Assembly: GCF_009208585.1 (NCBI RefSeq)
Contig: NZ_WFLN01000007.1
Span: forward strand, 1 to 64,000
Direction of reading: 5' to 3'
Origin: Fluviispira multicolorata
Lineage (GTDB): Bacteria > Bdellovibrionota_B > Oligoflexia > Silvanigrellales > Silvanigrellaceae
DNA length: 64,000 nucleotides
Within the stretch, counting starts at the first letter, position 1. Each line of letters begins with the position of its first letter. Both the position numbers and the translations under genes were made by a program. Under the pieces are notes generated by a model. It had not been told where the DNA came from, did not search any database, and saw nothing but the letters and a program-made list of their open reading frames with translations. This document shows positions 29,425 through 38,388 of this stretch, piece after piece.

Positions 29425-31156
29425 TTTTTCCTGCCAACCCTCTTTGAATACGCTACTAGAAATAACTGCTAAGCGTTTCGCGAATCGTGTGGCGGTACAA
29501 GATGAGACACGGGCTCTGACATTCGTTGAACTTTATGATGAGGTTGTCACCCTAGCAGTTAGATTGCAGGCGCTGATTGAACTGGGTGACCACGTGGCCG
29601 TTCAGTTAAGACGCGGGCTCGATTATATCGTCGCGGCCTATGCTATATGGAAGGCTGGAGGAGTCTACCTACCGTTGGACGATCAGTGGCCGCAATCACG
29701 TATAGAGGGGATACTGCATCAGGCGCATGTACAGGTACTTATTACACATGCCTCTCAAGTGGGGTTTGGTATAACCTTGACCGAGCTGAACCCAGAATCT
29801 CGGACAGAACTTCTGGCAACAGACGTACCCGCCTATATTATTCATACTTCTGGCACCTCTGGGAAACCCAAAGGGGTGGTGATTAGCCATGAGTCATTGT
29901 TGCATCTGGTAGGCAGCCATCAGCGTGATATTTATCAGATGCATGGCGTCACCGAAGGGGACGTCGCAATCAATGCGTCTTTCTGTTTTGACAGCTCACT
30001 AGAACGTCTGGCTCTGGTGGCTTTGGGATATAGCGTGCACGTTGTCAGCGATCGAGTGAGAAAATCGCCGCATGAGTTGGTGGCATATTTGCGCAAATAT
30101 CAAATCGTTAATGTAGATTTAGTGCCTTCCCACTTAAAAGTATTACTCAATGTGGGGCTGAATGAGAAATGTAGAGCGCTGCGGCTGGTGATTGTCGGAG
30201 GTGAAGCGATTGACGCCGAACTTTGGCATAAACTTGCTGCATATGATGCAGTTTATATCAATGTCTATGGCCCTACCGAAAATACTATTAATACCACCTT
30301 CTGTGAGATCTGCGGCGAAACTCCTCATATTGGCCACCCATTTGAAAATGTGGAGTGCCTGCTCCTAGATGAGGATGGACAATGTTGTCCTCCGGGAGAG
30401 GCTGGTGAACTTCTTGTGGCCGGTAGACATCTTTCGTTGGGTTATTACAATGCACCTGAATTGAACGAGCGAGCCTTTTTTAACTTCAAGGGGCGGCGTT
30501 ACTACCGTACCGGTGATCTGGTACAGCAGCAAGTTCAAGGAAATTTGCTGTTCCTCGGGCGTATTGATGACCAGGTCAAAATAAATGGATACCGGATTGA
30601 ACTGGCTGACGTGCAATACAATTTAGCTCAATTACCCGGCATACAATTCGCTGCAGTGACGCCGCTCAAATTACCTTCCGGACAGGGCCTTTTGGCCTCC
30701 ATCGTCTGGCATACCGATGCCGATGGTCGGAAACTTTTCGACCTCGCGGCATTGCTTGGCGAGAAGTTGCCATCCTACATGGTGCCCGATCGCTGGCAGC
30801 AACTTGATGCATTGCCGCTGACTGATAACCTAAAGCTTGACCACAAATCGCTACTGAACAGTTGGCAAAAGCACCAGAGTGAAATCGATAAGAATGTCCA
30901 TGGTGAGCGGCTTTCTACGACTGAACGACGGATTCAGGCTATCTGGCAACGGATACTGATGCGATCTCAACTGGCCCCTGACGCTCACTTTTTCGCTTCA
31001 GGTGGAGACTCCATGGCGGCAATGACACTACTGGTTGAATTGAACAATGAGATGTCGCACGAGATTGGGTTGAGAGAGATTTTCAAATACCCGACGATTC
31101 GCAAAATGGCCGCTTGGCTTGATGCCAACACTGTGCAATCGGAGGGTCGGAGATGA
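29411..31156 (+). CDS. ddaD: DdaD-like NRPS module, adenylation-thiolation
   Basis: The 581-aa protein has an A domain followed by a carrier domain and no condensation domain. A-domain motifs: HTSGTSGKPKGVVIS near residue 146, NVYGPTEN, YYRTGDLV, GRIDDQVKINGYRIEL and a terminal TDNLKLDHKSL. The phosphopantetheine site is Ser534 in FFASGGDSMAAM. In the dapdiamide pathway DdaD activates Nβ-fumaramoyl-DAP and holds it as thioester for the epoxidase. AGAGGAGAACG precedes the ATG. Its stop overlaps the ddaE start. Confidence 0.9.
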   Translation: MLTVDFSCQPSLNTLLEITAKRFANRVAVQDETRALTFVELYDEVVTLAVRLQALIELGDHVAVQLRRGLDYIVAAYAIWKAGGVYLPLDDQWPQSRIEGILHQAHVQVLITHASQVGFGITLTELNPESRTELLATDVPAYIIHTSGTSGKPKGVVISHESLLHLVGSHQRDIYQMHGVTEGDVAINASFCFDSSLERLALVALGYSVHVVSDRVRKSPHELVAYLRKYQIVNVDLVPSHLKVLLNVGLNEKCRALRLVIVGGEAIDAELWHKLAAYDAVYINVYGPTENTINTTFCEICGETPHIGHPFENVECLLLDEDGQCCPPGEAGELLVAGRHLSLGYYNAPELNERAFFNFKGRRYYRTGDLVQQQVQGNLLFLGRIDDQVKINGYRIELADVQYNLAQLPGIQFAAVTPLKLPSGQGLLASIVWHTDADGRKLFDLAALLGEKLPSYMVPDRWQQLDALPLTDNLKLDHKSLLNSWQKHQSEIDKNVHGERLSTTERRIQAIWQRILMRSQLAPDAHFFASGGDSMAAMTLLVELNNEMSHEIGLREIFKYPTIRKMAAWLDANTVQSEGRR

Positions 31157-31911
31157 GCCTGATTTTTTGTCTGCCGCATGCAGGCGGAGGGGCTCACCAT
31201 TATTCTGGCTGGGCACCGTATTTTGCCCCTGGGATTGAGTGGGAACCTCTTGATTATGCTGGACACTTTTCTCGAATGAATGAACACGCATACACAACAT
31301 TCGAACATGCAGTTCAGGATCTGACAGATGAAATGATATCCCGCGCTGACGGTCGCCCATTCGCTGTATTTGGTCACAGCATGGGCGGTGCGCTCGCCTA
31401 TGAAATTGCTCATCTTATGGTCGAACGACAAATGGCACAAAATCTCTTGTTCATTGCAGTGTCCAGCGCATTACCACCACACAGACGTGATCCAGATATG
31501 CTTCGTTATTACGAATTGTCCGATAGGGACTTTATTCAGCACCTAGTTGATACCGACGGCATTTCGTCGCAACTGGCTGAACTGCCTGAACTAATGTCTA
31601 ATTATCTGCCATTAATTCGGAAGGACTATCAACTTTATCAACAATACCAGCCACAGACGCGCCCACTATTATTTACCCCTCTATTTGCTTTGTGGGGCGA
31701 GCAGGAGGAGGTGCACAACCTCAAAATGCCGAGCTGGGTGGATCTCAGCCGCGTTTTCGTCGGGAGTGGGATTTATCCTGGCGGCCATTTCTACTGGCGT
31801 AACTGTTTAAATACTGTCACAGCCGATATTTCGACTATCGTCGAACAATTAGCAGCCTGTCAGACCACAGGTATTAACCAATCATTAGGAGTATCCCTAT
31901 GCCAATTTTAA
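31153..31911 (+). CDS. ddaE: DdaE-like type II thioesterase
   Basis: A 252-aa alpha/beta hydrolase of the GrsT/RifR type. LPHAGGGAHHYSGWAP at the N-terminus, the nucleophile Ser76 in FGHSMGGALAYEIA, and the catalytic His212 in YPGGHFYW are visible. It most likely releases the epoxidised intermediate from DdaD or clears misprimed carrier. It overlaps both neighbours by a few bases, so it belongs to the operon. Confidence 0.87.
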   Translation: MSLIFCLPHAGGGAHHYSGWAPYFAPGIEWEPLDYAGHFSRMNEHAYTTFEHAVQDLTDEMISRADGRPFAVFGHSMGGALAYEIAHLMVERQMAQNLLFIAVSSALPPHRRDPDMLRYYELSDRDFIQHLVDTDGISSQLAELPELMSNYLPLIRKDYQLYQQYQPQTRPLLFTPLFALWGEQEEVHNLKMPSWVDLSRVFVGSGIYPGGHFYWRNCLNTVTADISTIVEQLAACQTTGINQSLGVSLCQF

Positions 31912-33185
31912 ACAACAAAGAAGTTATTGTGATAATTGATGCTTGGTCCGGTGGCAAATATTTAATTCCCGCTTTTCAGGCTTTGGGGTATTTTTGTCTG
32001 CATATTCAATCTCCGTTTCTCCCAGCGATCTTTGTTAAGGACAACCAATTGGCTATCGATCGTAGCGATAAGCATATCGTTCATGATGGTAATTTTGAAA
32101 CCCTCCTCAAAGCGTTGAAACCTTACGCTATCAAGGCCATTTTGGCTGGCAGCGAAGGCGCGGTTTCTTTGGCCGATCAGTTGAACGACGTCTTGGCTCT
32201 CAAGTTTACTAACCAGGCAACACTCTCAGCTGCGCGACGCAACAAGTTTTTGATGCAGGAGCAGCTTGCACGCAGCGATGTAGCATCCATTGAGCAACAG
32301 CTAATCACCCATCTCGACGAATTGCGGCGCTGGCTGGCGAGTTACAATCGCTGGCCTGTAGTACTGAAGCCGGTGCAAAGCGCTGGCACCGACGGCGTGT
32401 TTATCTGCCATAGCCTAAAACAGGCCGAACAGGCATTTGATGCCATTTTGAGCAAGAATGATCTGTTTGGTAACTGTAACCTTGAAGTGCTGTGTCAGGA
32501 GTTTCTAGAGGGTGAGGAGTTTGTGGTCAATGGTATTGCCTGCCAGGGGCGGTACTTTTTTACCGAATTATGGCAGTCTAAAAAGAAACAGCACAACAGC
32601 TTCCCGGTGTATGAAACGCAGTATCTGTATTATCAGAATGATGCCTTCTTTGATGTGCTGTCTGCCTACACTGAGCAGGTATGTCATGCGTTGGGTATTG
32701 AGAACGGGGCATTTCATGCTGAGGTGATGATGACGTCGCGCGGGCCGGTGTTGATAGAGATCGGAGCTAGAGTCGCTGGTGGGGCAGACCCTTATATTAT
32801 TGAGGAATGTTTAGGACATTCTCAGATCGGCAAACTGGTACAGGCAATCCTACATCCGGAGATGTTCCTGCAAGAATCTAGGAGGGAACGTGATTTTCCC
32901 AACCACCGGCGTGCTGCCTATGTTTACATGATTTCGCCAACCAAAGGGTGGGTGCAAAGTTCACCGGAAAAGCGATTTATCGCTATTGATGGCGTTATCA
33001 GCGTCAATTACCACCATGTACCCGGTGATATTCAGGAAGAGACGTGCGATCTGCTGAGCTCTCCAGGCGTGATTATTGTTATAAGGGATAATCCAGTTTT
33101 ACTGAACCAGGCAATTACAAAGATTCGTTCCACTGAAAGCGATTTTTATCACACGAGCCTGATAGCAGTTGAATATGGGAAATAA
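31899..33185 (+). CDS. ddaF: DdaF-like ATP-grasp dipeptide ligase
   Basis: The 428-aa ATP-grasp ligase would couple the carboxyl of Nβ-fumaramoyl-DAP (or its epoxide) to a branched amino acid, valine in dapdiamide A. The grasp-fold motifs are WPVVLKPVQSAGTDGV, LCQEFLEGEEFVVNG, and the metal site AEVMMTSRGPVLIEIGARVAGG. AGGAGTATCCCT lies before the ATG inside the end of ddaE. A paralogue with host-like base composition lies at 2909-4126. Amino-acid specificity cannot be read from sequence alone. Confidence 0.9.
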   Translation: MPILNNKEVIVIIDAWSGGKYLIPAFQALGYFCLHIQSPFLPAIFVKDNQLAIDRSDKHIVHDGNFETLLKALKPYAIKAILAGSEGAVSLADQLNDVLALKFTNQATLSAARRNKFLMQEQLARSDVASIEQQLITHLDELRRWLASYNRWPVVLKPVQSAGTDGVFICHSLKQAEQAFDAILSKNDLFGNCNLEVLCQEFLEGEEFVVNGIACQGRYFFTELWQSKKKQHNSFPVYETQYLYYQNDAFFDVLSAYTEQVCHALGIENGAFHAEVMMTSRGPVLIEIGARVAGGADPYIIEECLGHSQIGKLVQAILHPEMFLQESRRERDFPNHRRAAYVYMISPTKGWVQSSPEKRFIAIDGVISVNYHHVPGDIQEETCDLLSSPGVIIVIRDNPVLLNQAITKIRSTESDFYHTSLIAVEYGK

Positions 33186-33186
33186 C

Positions 33187-34359
33187 ATGAATCTGGAACA
33201 ATTGATAAAGCAAATAGGAGATACTTTTCCTTGGTATGCACAATTGCTTAGGGAAAATAAGGTGGACGGTCGCCGTTTGGAGGATCTGCCACTGGTGACG
33301 GAGGATCTGCTAACACAATATTATTATCATGCTGAACATCGGTTTTCCGATCCTTACCATAGCTATCTAACCTCTGGTACCACATCAGGCAAGCGAAAGT
33401 GCATTCTTTATTCCGATAATGATGAGCGAATATATCTGCAACAACGTATGAATATAATCAAGGACTTTTGTGGTGAAGGTCTAGTCCGTGCCTGTGCCGA
33501 TCTTGGTACAGGCCATGCGGCCGCTACTGCCGATGAAATTTTTAAGGAGATGGGGTGTAACGTAGAACTGATCGATTTCACCTGGCCGATTGAGGAACAT
33601 ATTGAGGTTCTCAATCGATTCAAGCCTGATATTTTCTTAACCATGCCGATGATTTTGGACTGCTTGATAGCGACGGGTAAACTTGATTTTCAACCAAAGA
33701 AAATCATTGTCTTGGGAGATGTGGCTAGCCTAGCCTGGCAAAGCAAGGTAGCGGATTATTTCCACATCAAGTCACAGCATGTACTAGATCTGTTCGGTAG
33801 CATAGAAATCGGCTCAATAGCTTTTTATAACCACGCGCTGGGACGTTACCAGTTTGATCCCTATCTGTTGCCAGAAGTGCTCCCGGTGCAAAGCATTTAT
33901 CCCGATGCTAACTACCGCGGCGAGGGAGGAATTCTGCTAATCACCTCGTTTGCTCGGGAATACTTCCCTGCAATTCGTTTCGTGACCAACGATCTGATTG
34001 AGGGATTTAGACAAGAGACCCATCATGGTCAAACTGTTTACACCTATAAACGTTGTCTGGGACGCTTTGCCAGCGAGTTTAAGCACGGTGAAAAAATTAG
34101 CCTCAGCGATATCACTGACGCAATGGCAAAGAACATGCCTTATCACCGATTTGATCTCGATGATCATAATTGCGGTTTGGTAATTCGTATTGCGACATCG
34201 TCGATTACGCCGCAGATTATTAAAGCCATCAAGCATGACCTGTTATCTCACAACCCAGACATCGCCCAGATGATTGCTTCAGGGCTAGTCGGGGATATTC
34301 GCATTCAATGTGTTGATGAAAAGCAAATTACCAGCAACATCAGCAAACGCCGTTATTAA
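33187..34359 (+). CDS. ddaG: DdaG-like acyl-adenylate amide ligase
   Basis: A 390-aa member of the adenylate-forming family related to phenylacetate-CoA ligase. DdaG activates fumarate as acyl-AMP and acylates the beta-amino group of 2,3-diaminopropionate. The phosphate-binding loop is YLTSGTTSGKRKCILYS and later motifs DLFGSIEIGSIAFYN and FVTNDLIEGF fit the family. I start it at ATG 33187, directly after the ddaF stop, since GGGAA is well spaced; an in-frame ATG at 33169 lies within ddaF. Confidence 0.85.
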   Translation: MNLEQLIKQIGDTFPWYAQLLRENKVDGRRLEDLPLVTEDLLTQYYYHAEHRFSDPYHSYLTSGTTSGKRKCILYSDNDERIYLQQRMNIIKDFCGEGLVRACADLGTGHAAATADEIFKEMGCNVELIDFTWPIEEHIEVLNRFKPDIFLTMPMILDCLIATGKLDFQPKKIIVLGDVASLAWQSKVADYFHIKSQHVLDLFGSIEIGSIAFYNHALGRYQFDPYLLPEVLPVQSIYPDANYRGEGGILLITSFAREYFPAIRFVTNDLIEGFRQETHHGQTVYTYKRCLGRFASEFKHGEKISLSDITDAMAKNMPYHRFDLDDHNCGLVIRIATSSITPQIIKAIKHDLLSHNPDIAQMIASGLVGDIRIQCVDEKQITSNISKRRY

Positions 34360-34382
34360 GAAGCTGGGATTGAGGATAACTT

Positions 34383-36218
34383 ATGTGTGGCATTGCAGGA
34401 GTCATTAATTTTAATCATCAACCGACGCAGCCTCAGTTGTTAGCGTCGATGTTAAACGTTCTGAAGCACCGTGGTCCCGATCAAGATGGCACCTATCATC
34501 AGGGGCATGTCAGCATCGGCATGCGACGTCTAAAAATCATTGCGCTAGATAACGGTGCACAACCCTGTTTCAGCAATGATGGACGCTATGTGTTGGTATT
34601 TAACGGTGAGATCTATAACTATCGCTCTTTGCGTAATGAGTTAATGGCGCAGGGATTTCTGTTTGACACTGATTCTGACGCGGAAGTGATTGTTAATTTG
34701 TATCAGCGCGATGGCGAAAGTTTTTATCAGCAGTTGGATGGTATGTTTGCCTTGGCTATTTTCGATCGCATCAATGAAACGCTTTATCTGGCGCGCGATC
34801 CAGTCGGTAAAAAACCTCTGTTTTATGCTTTCCACAACGATACTGTCAGCTTCTCATCTGAGCTGAACTCACTGCTGAAGAATCCGACAATTTCACGCCG
34901 TATTGATCCCGTAGCACTCGATTATTATTTGCGTTTTCGGGTAGTGCCAAGTGATCGATGCATTTTCCAAGGTGTCAGTAAAGTGCCAGCTGGTGGTGGC
35001 GTTAGTTTCAAGCATGGTAAGAAAAGCAAGCATCACTATTGGAGTGTTGACTACCAACCTGTTGAGGAAGACAAACCGCTGGAGCAGTGGGTTGATGAGA
35101 TAGACGAGTGCCTGAATCAAGCGATTAGCAAACGAATGACGGCTGAAGTACCAATAGGCACCATGCTCAGCGGAGGATTAGATTCTAGCTTAATTACCGC
35201 AATGGCTTGTAAGCAGCAGGGGCATAGAAAACTTAAAACTTTCGCCGTGGGTTTCAATGAGTCTGCCTTCAACGAGCTAGACTACTCTCAGCGTCTGGCA
35301 AAAGATCTTGGTACTGACCACCATGACCACATTATTACACAACATGAAGCATTCGATGTGGCGCATTCGTTAGTTGGTAACTTCGGGGAACCTTTTGCTT
35401 TCCCCTCTTCGATGGCCAGTTATTTTATGTATCATCTGGCACGCAAGCACGTGACAGTAGTGCTGGGTGGTGATGGTGCCGATGAGCTTTTCGGCGGCTA
35501 TGCTCGATACTCGCTGGTGGCTAATTTCCCTCATTTGCCGTTCGAAAACAGACTGCCGCGCAAAGTAGACCTGTTCAATAAAACATGGCAAGTGGATTCG
35601 TTTCCCGATTTTTATCAGGCTCTACTTACCGATGGCGCTGGAAGTCAACTGCGTCAGCTTCTTTACAGCAAGCAGATGACATTACAATTGGCTGGAGAAA
35701 ACAGAGTTGTGCAGGTCAGTCGGTACAAAGATGAACTCGCTTTGCACGCCGATCCCCTTTCTGCCGCCATGCAGTATGATTTCAATCATTGGATGCAAGA
35801 GGCACAACTGGTCAAGATAGACATTGCCTCGATGGCCAACTCGCTTGAGGTGCGTGCACCTTTCTTGGACAAGCTGGTGGTAGGTTTAGGCAGCCGTCTA
35901 CCTGCGCGGCTCAAATTTCATGCTGGCAAGGAAAAATACCTGCTGCACTGCTTAGCGAAGCGTTACCTTCCCGACTACATAATTAATCGCAAAAAACAGG
36001 AATTGGCGGTGCCGTTGGAAAAGTGGATGGTATTGTCAATGAAAAAGCGTATTTCGGAAACTTTGACCAGCGAACAGGCTTTGTCGCGTGGTTATTTTAA
36101 TCCTAATAGAATGCGTCAGTTCATCAGGGAATTCGATGGTAGCCACAGCTACACGCTGTGGACGATGTACATGTTGGAGAAATGGCACCAGCAGTTTGTT
36201 GACAATCAGGAGTTGTGA
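34383..36218 (+). CDS. ddaH: DdaH-like glutamine-dependent amidotransferase (asparagine synthetase family)
   Basis: The 611-aa protein has a class II glutaminase domain with the catalytic Cys2 (MCGIAGVINF) and an asparagine-synthetase C-terminal domain with the PPi loop MLSGGLDSSLITAMA near residue 260 and GGDGADELFGGYARY. In dapdiamide synthesis DdaH turns the fumaroyl carboxylate into the fumaramoyl amide. A plain asparagine synthetase would look alike; the cluster position decides. AGGATAACTT precedes the ATG. Its stop overlaps the ddaI start. Confidence 0.9.
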   Translation: MCGIAGVINFNHQPTQPQLLASMLNVLKHRGPDQDGTYHQGHVSIGMRRLKIIALDNGAQPCFSNDGRYVLVFNGEIYNYRSLRNELMAQGFLFDTDSDAEVIVNLYQRDGESFYQQLDGMFALAIFDRINETLYLARDPVGKKPLFYAFHNDTVSFSSELNSLLKNPTISRRIDPVALDYYLRFRVVPSDRCIFQGVSKVPAGGGVSFKHGKKSKHHYWSVDYQPVEEDKPLEQWVDEIDECLNQAISKRMTAEVPIGTMLSGGLDSSLITAMACKQQGHRKLKTFAVGFNESAFNELDYSQRLAKDLGTDHHDHIITQHEAFDVAHSLVGNFGEPFAFPSSMASYFMYHLARKHVTVVLGGDGADELFGGYARYSLVANFPHLPFENRLPRKVDLFNKTWQVDSFPDFYQALLTDGAGSQLRQLLYSKQMTLQLAGENRVVQVSRYKDELALHADPLSAAMQYDFNHWMQEAQLVKIDIASMANSLEVRAPFLDKLVVGLGSRLPARLKFHAGKEKYLLHCLAKRYLPDYIINRKKQELAVPLEKWMVLSMKKRISETLTSEQALSRGYFNPNRMRQFIREFDGSHSYTLWTMYMLEKWHQQFVDNQEL

Positions 36219-37145
36219 ATGATGGATCAAAATAAATACCTTTCAGGTGTATTTTGTACGTTACTGTATATTTTCATTGCCTCGACACAGAGCGTGATGT
36301 TGAACATTTGGTTGTTTGGCGTAAATATTTTTTTAGTCGTCGGCCTGAGTTTTCTAGTTGTGACCATTGTATTTGCCACCATTGGGTTATTCCGCCAACG
36401 AGATGCTTACGTGGCTCTATTTTCACAATGGCACTTGCTGATAGCACTGAATATAGTGTCGATGTTCAATTGGTTGTTTTATTTTCTGGCAGTTAAGTAC
36501 CTTGAACCATCCGTTGCCGTTACGCTGACACAGGGATTGGGGCCAGTTAGTATGACGCTTTACATGTTATTGACTGGTAAAGCTGTTAGTAAGGTTACGC
36601 GCTACTGCCACCTGGTGATCTTCATAATAGCGATAGCTATGTGCATGTATACCGTGATGTTCCGCAATGCTTATACCCTCTATAGTCGCAATGAGATGAT
36701 TATGGGAATCGTTATTGCCGTCCTGTGCAGCATTAGTATCACTGCCACGGTAGTGATTTCCAAGCGTTTCGCCGTTAGTAAAATACCAGCATCGGCACTA
36801 TTGTCGCTGCGTTTCCCGTTGTTAATCTCATTGTGTCTAGGAATATTGTCGCTGCAACACAACGTGGTTGTTAACAGCAGTATTCTTTACGCCATTCTTT
36901 TAATTGCATTGGTTGGTGTGAGCGCTTCAATCTATTTTCTACAGAAGGGGATTGAACTGACAACGCCGCTGGCGGTTTCTACTGTCTTGGCGCTTTCGCC
37001 GCTGGCGGTGTTTGTGATTCAGTTGTTCAATAACCATACGCCATTCAGTTTGCCACTGTTTCTGATAATAATGATCATTGTTATTATGTCAATAGTATCA
37101 ATTACTTATGAGGCTAGACAAGCGAGCTCTGTCGCAAATATTTAA
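36219..37145 (+). CDS. ddaI: DdaI-like EamA/DMT exporter, 3' end altered by repeat
   Basis: A 308-aa integral membrane protein with about ten helices and two EamA-like halves; DdaI is the proposed efflux pump for dapdiamide and thus for self-protection. The gene overlaps the ddaH stop. Its last codons (SSVANI and stop) are encoded inside the right 31-bp inverted repeat (37123-37153), so the original C-terminal tail has been replaced or cut at the transposition border. The membrane part is complete, so function is plausible. Confidence 0.82.
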   Translation: MMDQNKYLSGVFCTLLYIFIASTQSVMLNIWLFGVNIFLVVGLSFLVVTIVFATIGLFRQRDAYVALFSQWHLLIALNIVSMFNWLFYFLAVKYLEPSVAVTLTQGLGPVSMTLYMLLTGKAVSKVTRYCHLVIFIIAIAMCMYTVMFRNAYTLYSRNEMIMGIVIAVLCSISITATVVISKRFAVSKIPASALLSLRFPLLISLCLGILSLQHNVVVNSSILYAILLIALVGVSASIYFLQKGIELTTPLAVSTVLALSPLAVFVIQLFNNHTPFSLPLFLIIMIIVIMSIVSITYEARQASSVANI

Positions 37146-37153
37146 AGGTAACA
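37123..37153 (+). repeat. Right 31-bp inverted repeat bounding the dda-like module (IS6-like end)
   Basis: This is the counterpart of 25026-25056 in inverted orientation (29 of 31 positions). The tip GAGCTCTGTCGCAAAT faces the biosynthetic genes and the interior would extend to the right. Only about 150 bases of unassignable sequence follow before a hairpin and the permease pseudogene; no transposase reading frame remains. Confidence 0.7.
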
Positions 37154-37316
37154 TAGGAGCTGAAAGAGATTTTTCAGAAAGCCTATTTTTAACGCGATTT
37201 TCCAACGAGGAAGCTAAATTGCTCTCAAATAGGCAAATGACTATTAAATTTGTACTGCCTTTTGCTAAGTTTAAGATGATGCTCTATTTTATTTAAGGTA
37301 GCTTTCGTCGATTTCA

Positions 37317-37358
37317 ATGAAAGAAGTACAAAGCATAACCTTTGTACTTCTTTCATTA
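37317..37358. repeat. Perfect 18-bp hairpin
   Basis: AATGAAAGAAGTACAAAG (37317-37334) is perfectly complementary to 37341-37358 around a 6-base loop. It has no T-run on either side, so it is not a standard terminator. It lies at the junction between the transposition border and the truncated permease pseudogene. Confidence 0.75.
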
Positions 37359-37369
37359 TCCAAACAGTC

Positions 37370-38023
37370 ATAATACTTGTTGAAATTGATAATCCCAATG
37401 AAAAGAGCGCAACGGGCGACGAAGATGCTCCGAAAAAATGTAAAATCTGGATGATTTTATCTGCTAATGGAATATGAGGTAGGGCAAATATAAAACCGGC
37501 AATGGATGCGAATATAATTGGATTTTTAAATAGAACTCCTTTTATTTTATTAAGTATAAACATTAAATAATTTTGTTTTTTTGTATTTTTATCTTTGCGA
37601 AATATTTCAATCAAAAATATGATAAAAGTGAAAAATATAATATTTTGAATTGCCATAAGTGGAAAAATGCTTGCAGCTGATCCAAACAGAAGTGTGATAA
37701 GAGGAATACTATAATAAGCTCCATCAACTTGAGTGACAGGCATTGCATTCATTATTAAGGTTGTAATATCTTTTTTTAATAAGTATTTACATATAAAGTA
37801 ATAAATTATAATGACAGAGACAGTGGCTAATACATAGGATATTAAATAAAGAAAATTCTGCTTTATAGCAACTTAAGAATAAGGCCGAAGGAATTGCCAT
37901 ATATAAACGTAACGAATAAGAGTGGATGAGTCTTCAGCAGTAAAAACTTTGAATCTACCAAAAAGAAATCCAACAAAAATAGAGTTAAAGAGTATTGAAG
38001 TAGCAGAAAGAACATTCAACATA
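37370..38023 (-). pseudogene. AEC-family permease pseudogene (auxin-efflux-carrier type)
   Basis: From ATG 38021-38023 the minus strand reads MLNVLSATSILFNSIFVGFL, a typical AEC start. Frame is lost near 37890 (YMAIPSALFLS continues in a neighbouring frame) and regained before VAIKQNFLYLISYVLA. The rest (NAMPVTQVDGAYYSIPLITL, GASSSPVALFSLGLSI) is good AEC sequence up to about 37370, then the homology stops well before the normal C-terminus. The gene has thus a double frameshift and a 3' truncation at the dda-module border. Confidence 0.65.
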
Positions 38024-38388
38024 TGAAAACCCTCATAGCTTCACGTCAAAAAAAATATGGATCTCATAAAAATCTTACCGTGGATCACTTCTTACAAAAA
38101 GAGCTTTTATTGGATGAAAAAATTTTATTTTAATAATTTACGAAAAAATATAATTATATTGTTGATAGTATCAAAAAACTAAATTAAATTTATTATTTTA
38201 TAATTTTTTGTATTGTTATGATATTCTTGCAATATTGACTAATATATTTTATAATATAACTTATCGATACTTAGGCTTGGTTTATTTAATGCCAAAGCTT
38301 TTTTTAATAAATTTCAGCGGAAAAATTAAATAAATTTATTTCTAATGGCGAGTCGTTTCTGAATTTAATAACGAAAAGTGAGGGATTT
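38024..38388. other. AT-rich intergenic region
   Basis: About 365 bases between the permease pseudogene start and the next small gene. I see no coding frame, RNA gene or clear terminator, only AT-rich sequence that may hold promoters for either side. Confidence 0.5.

Noticed and set aside
37108..37296. 62-aa plus-strand ORF across the right repeat
   Set aside because: It begins inside the exporter gene and crosses the inverted repeat, with no protein likeness; it is probably non-coding.
37146..37316. IS6 transposase remnant right of the border
   Set aside because: Translation in all frames gave no DDE-transposase motif, so only the terminal repeat can be claimed.
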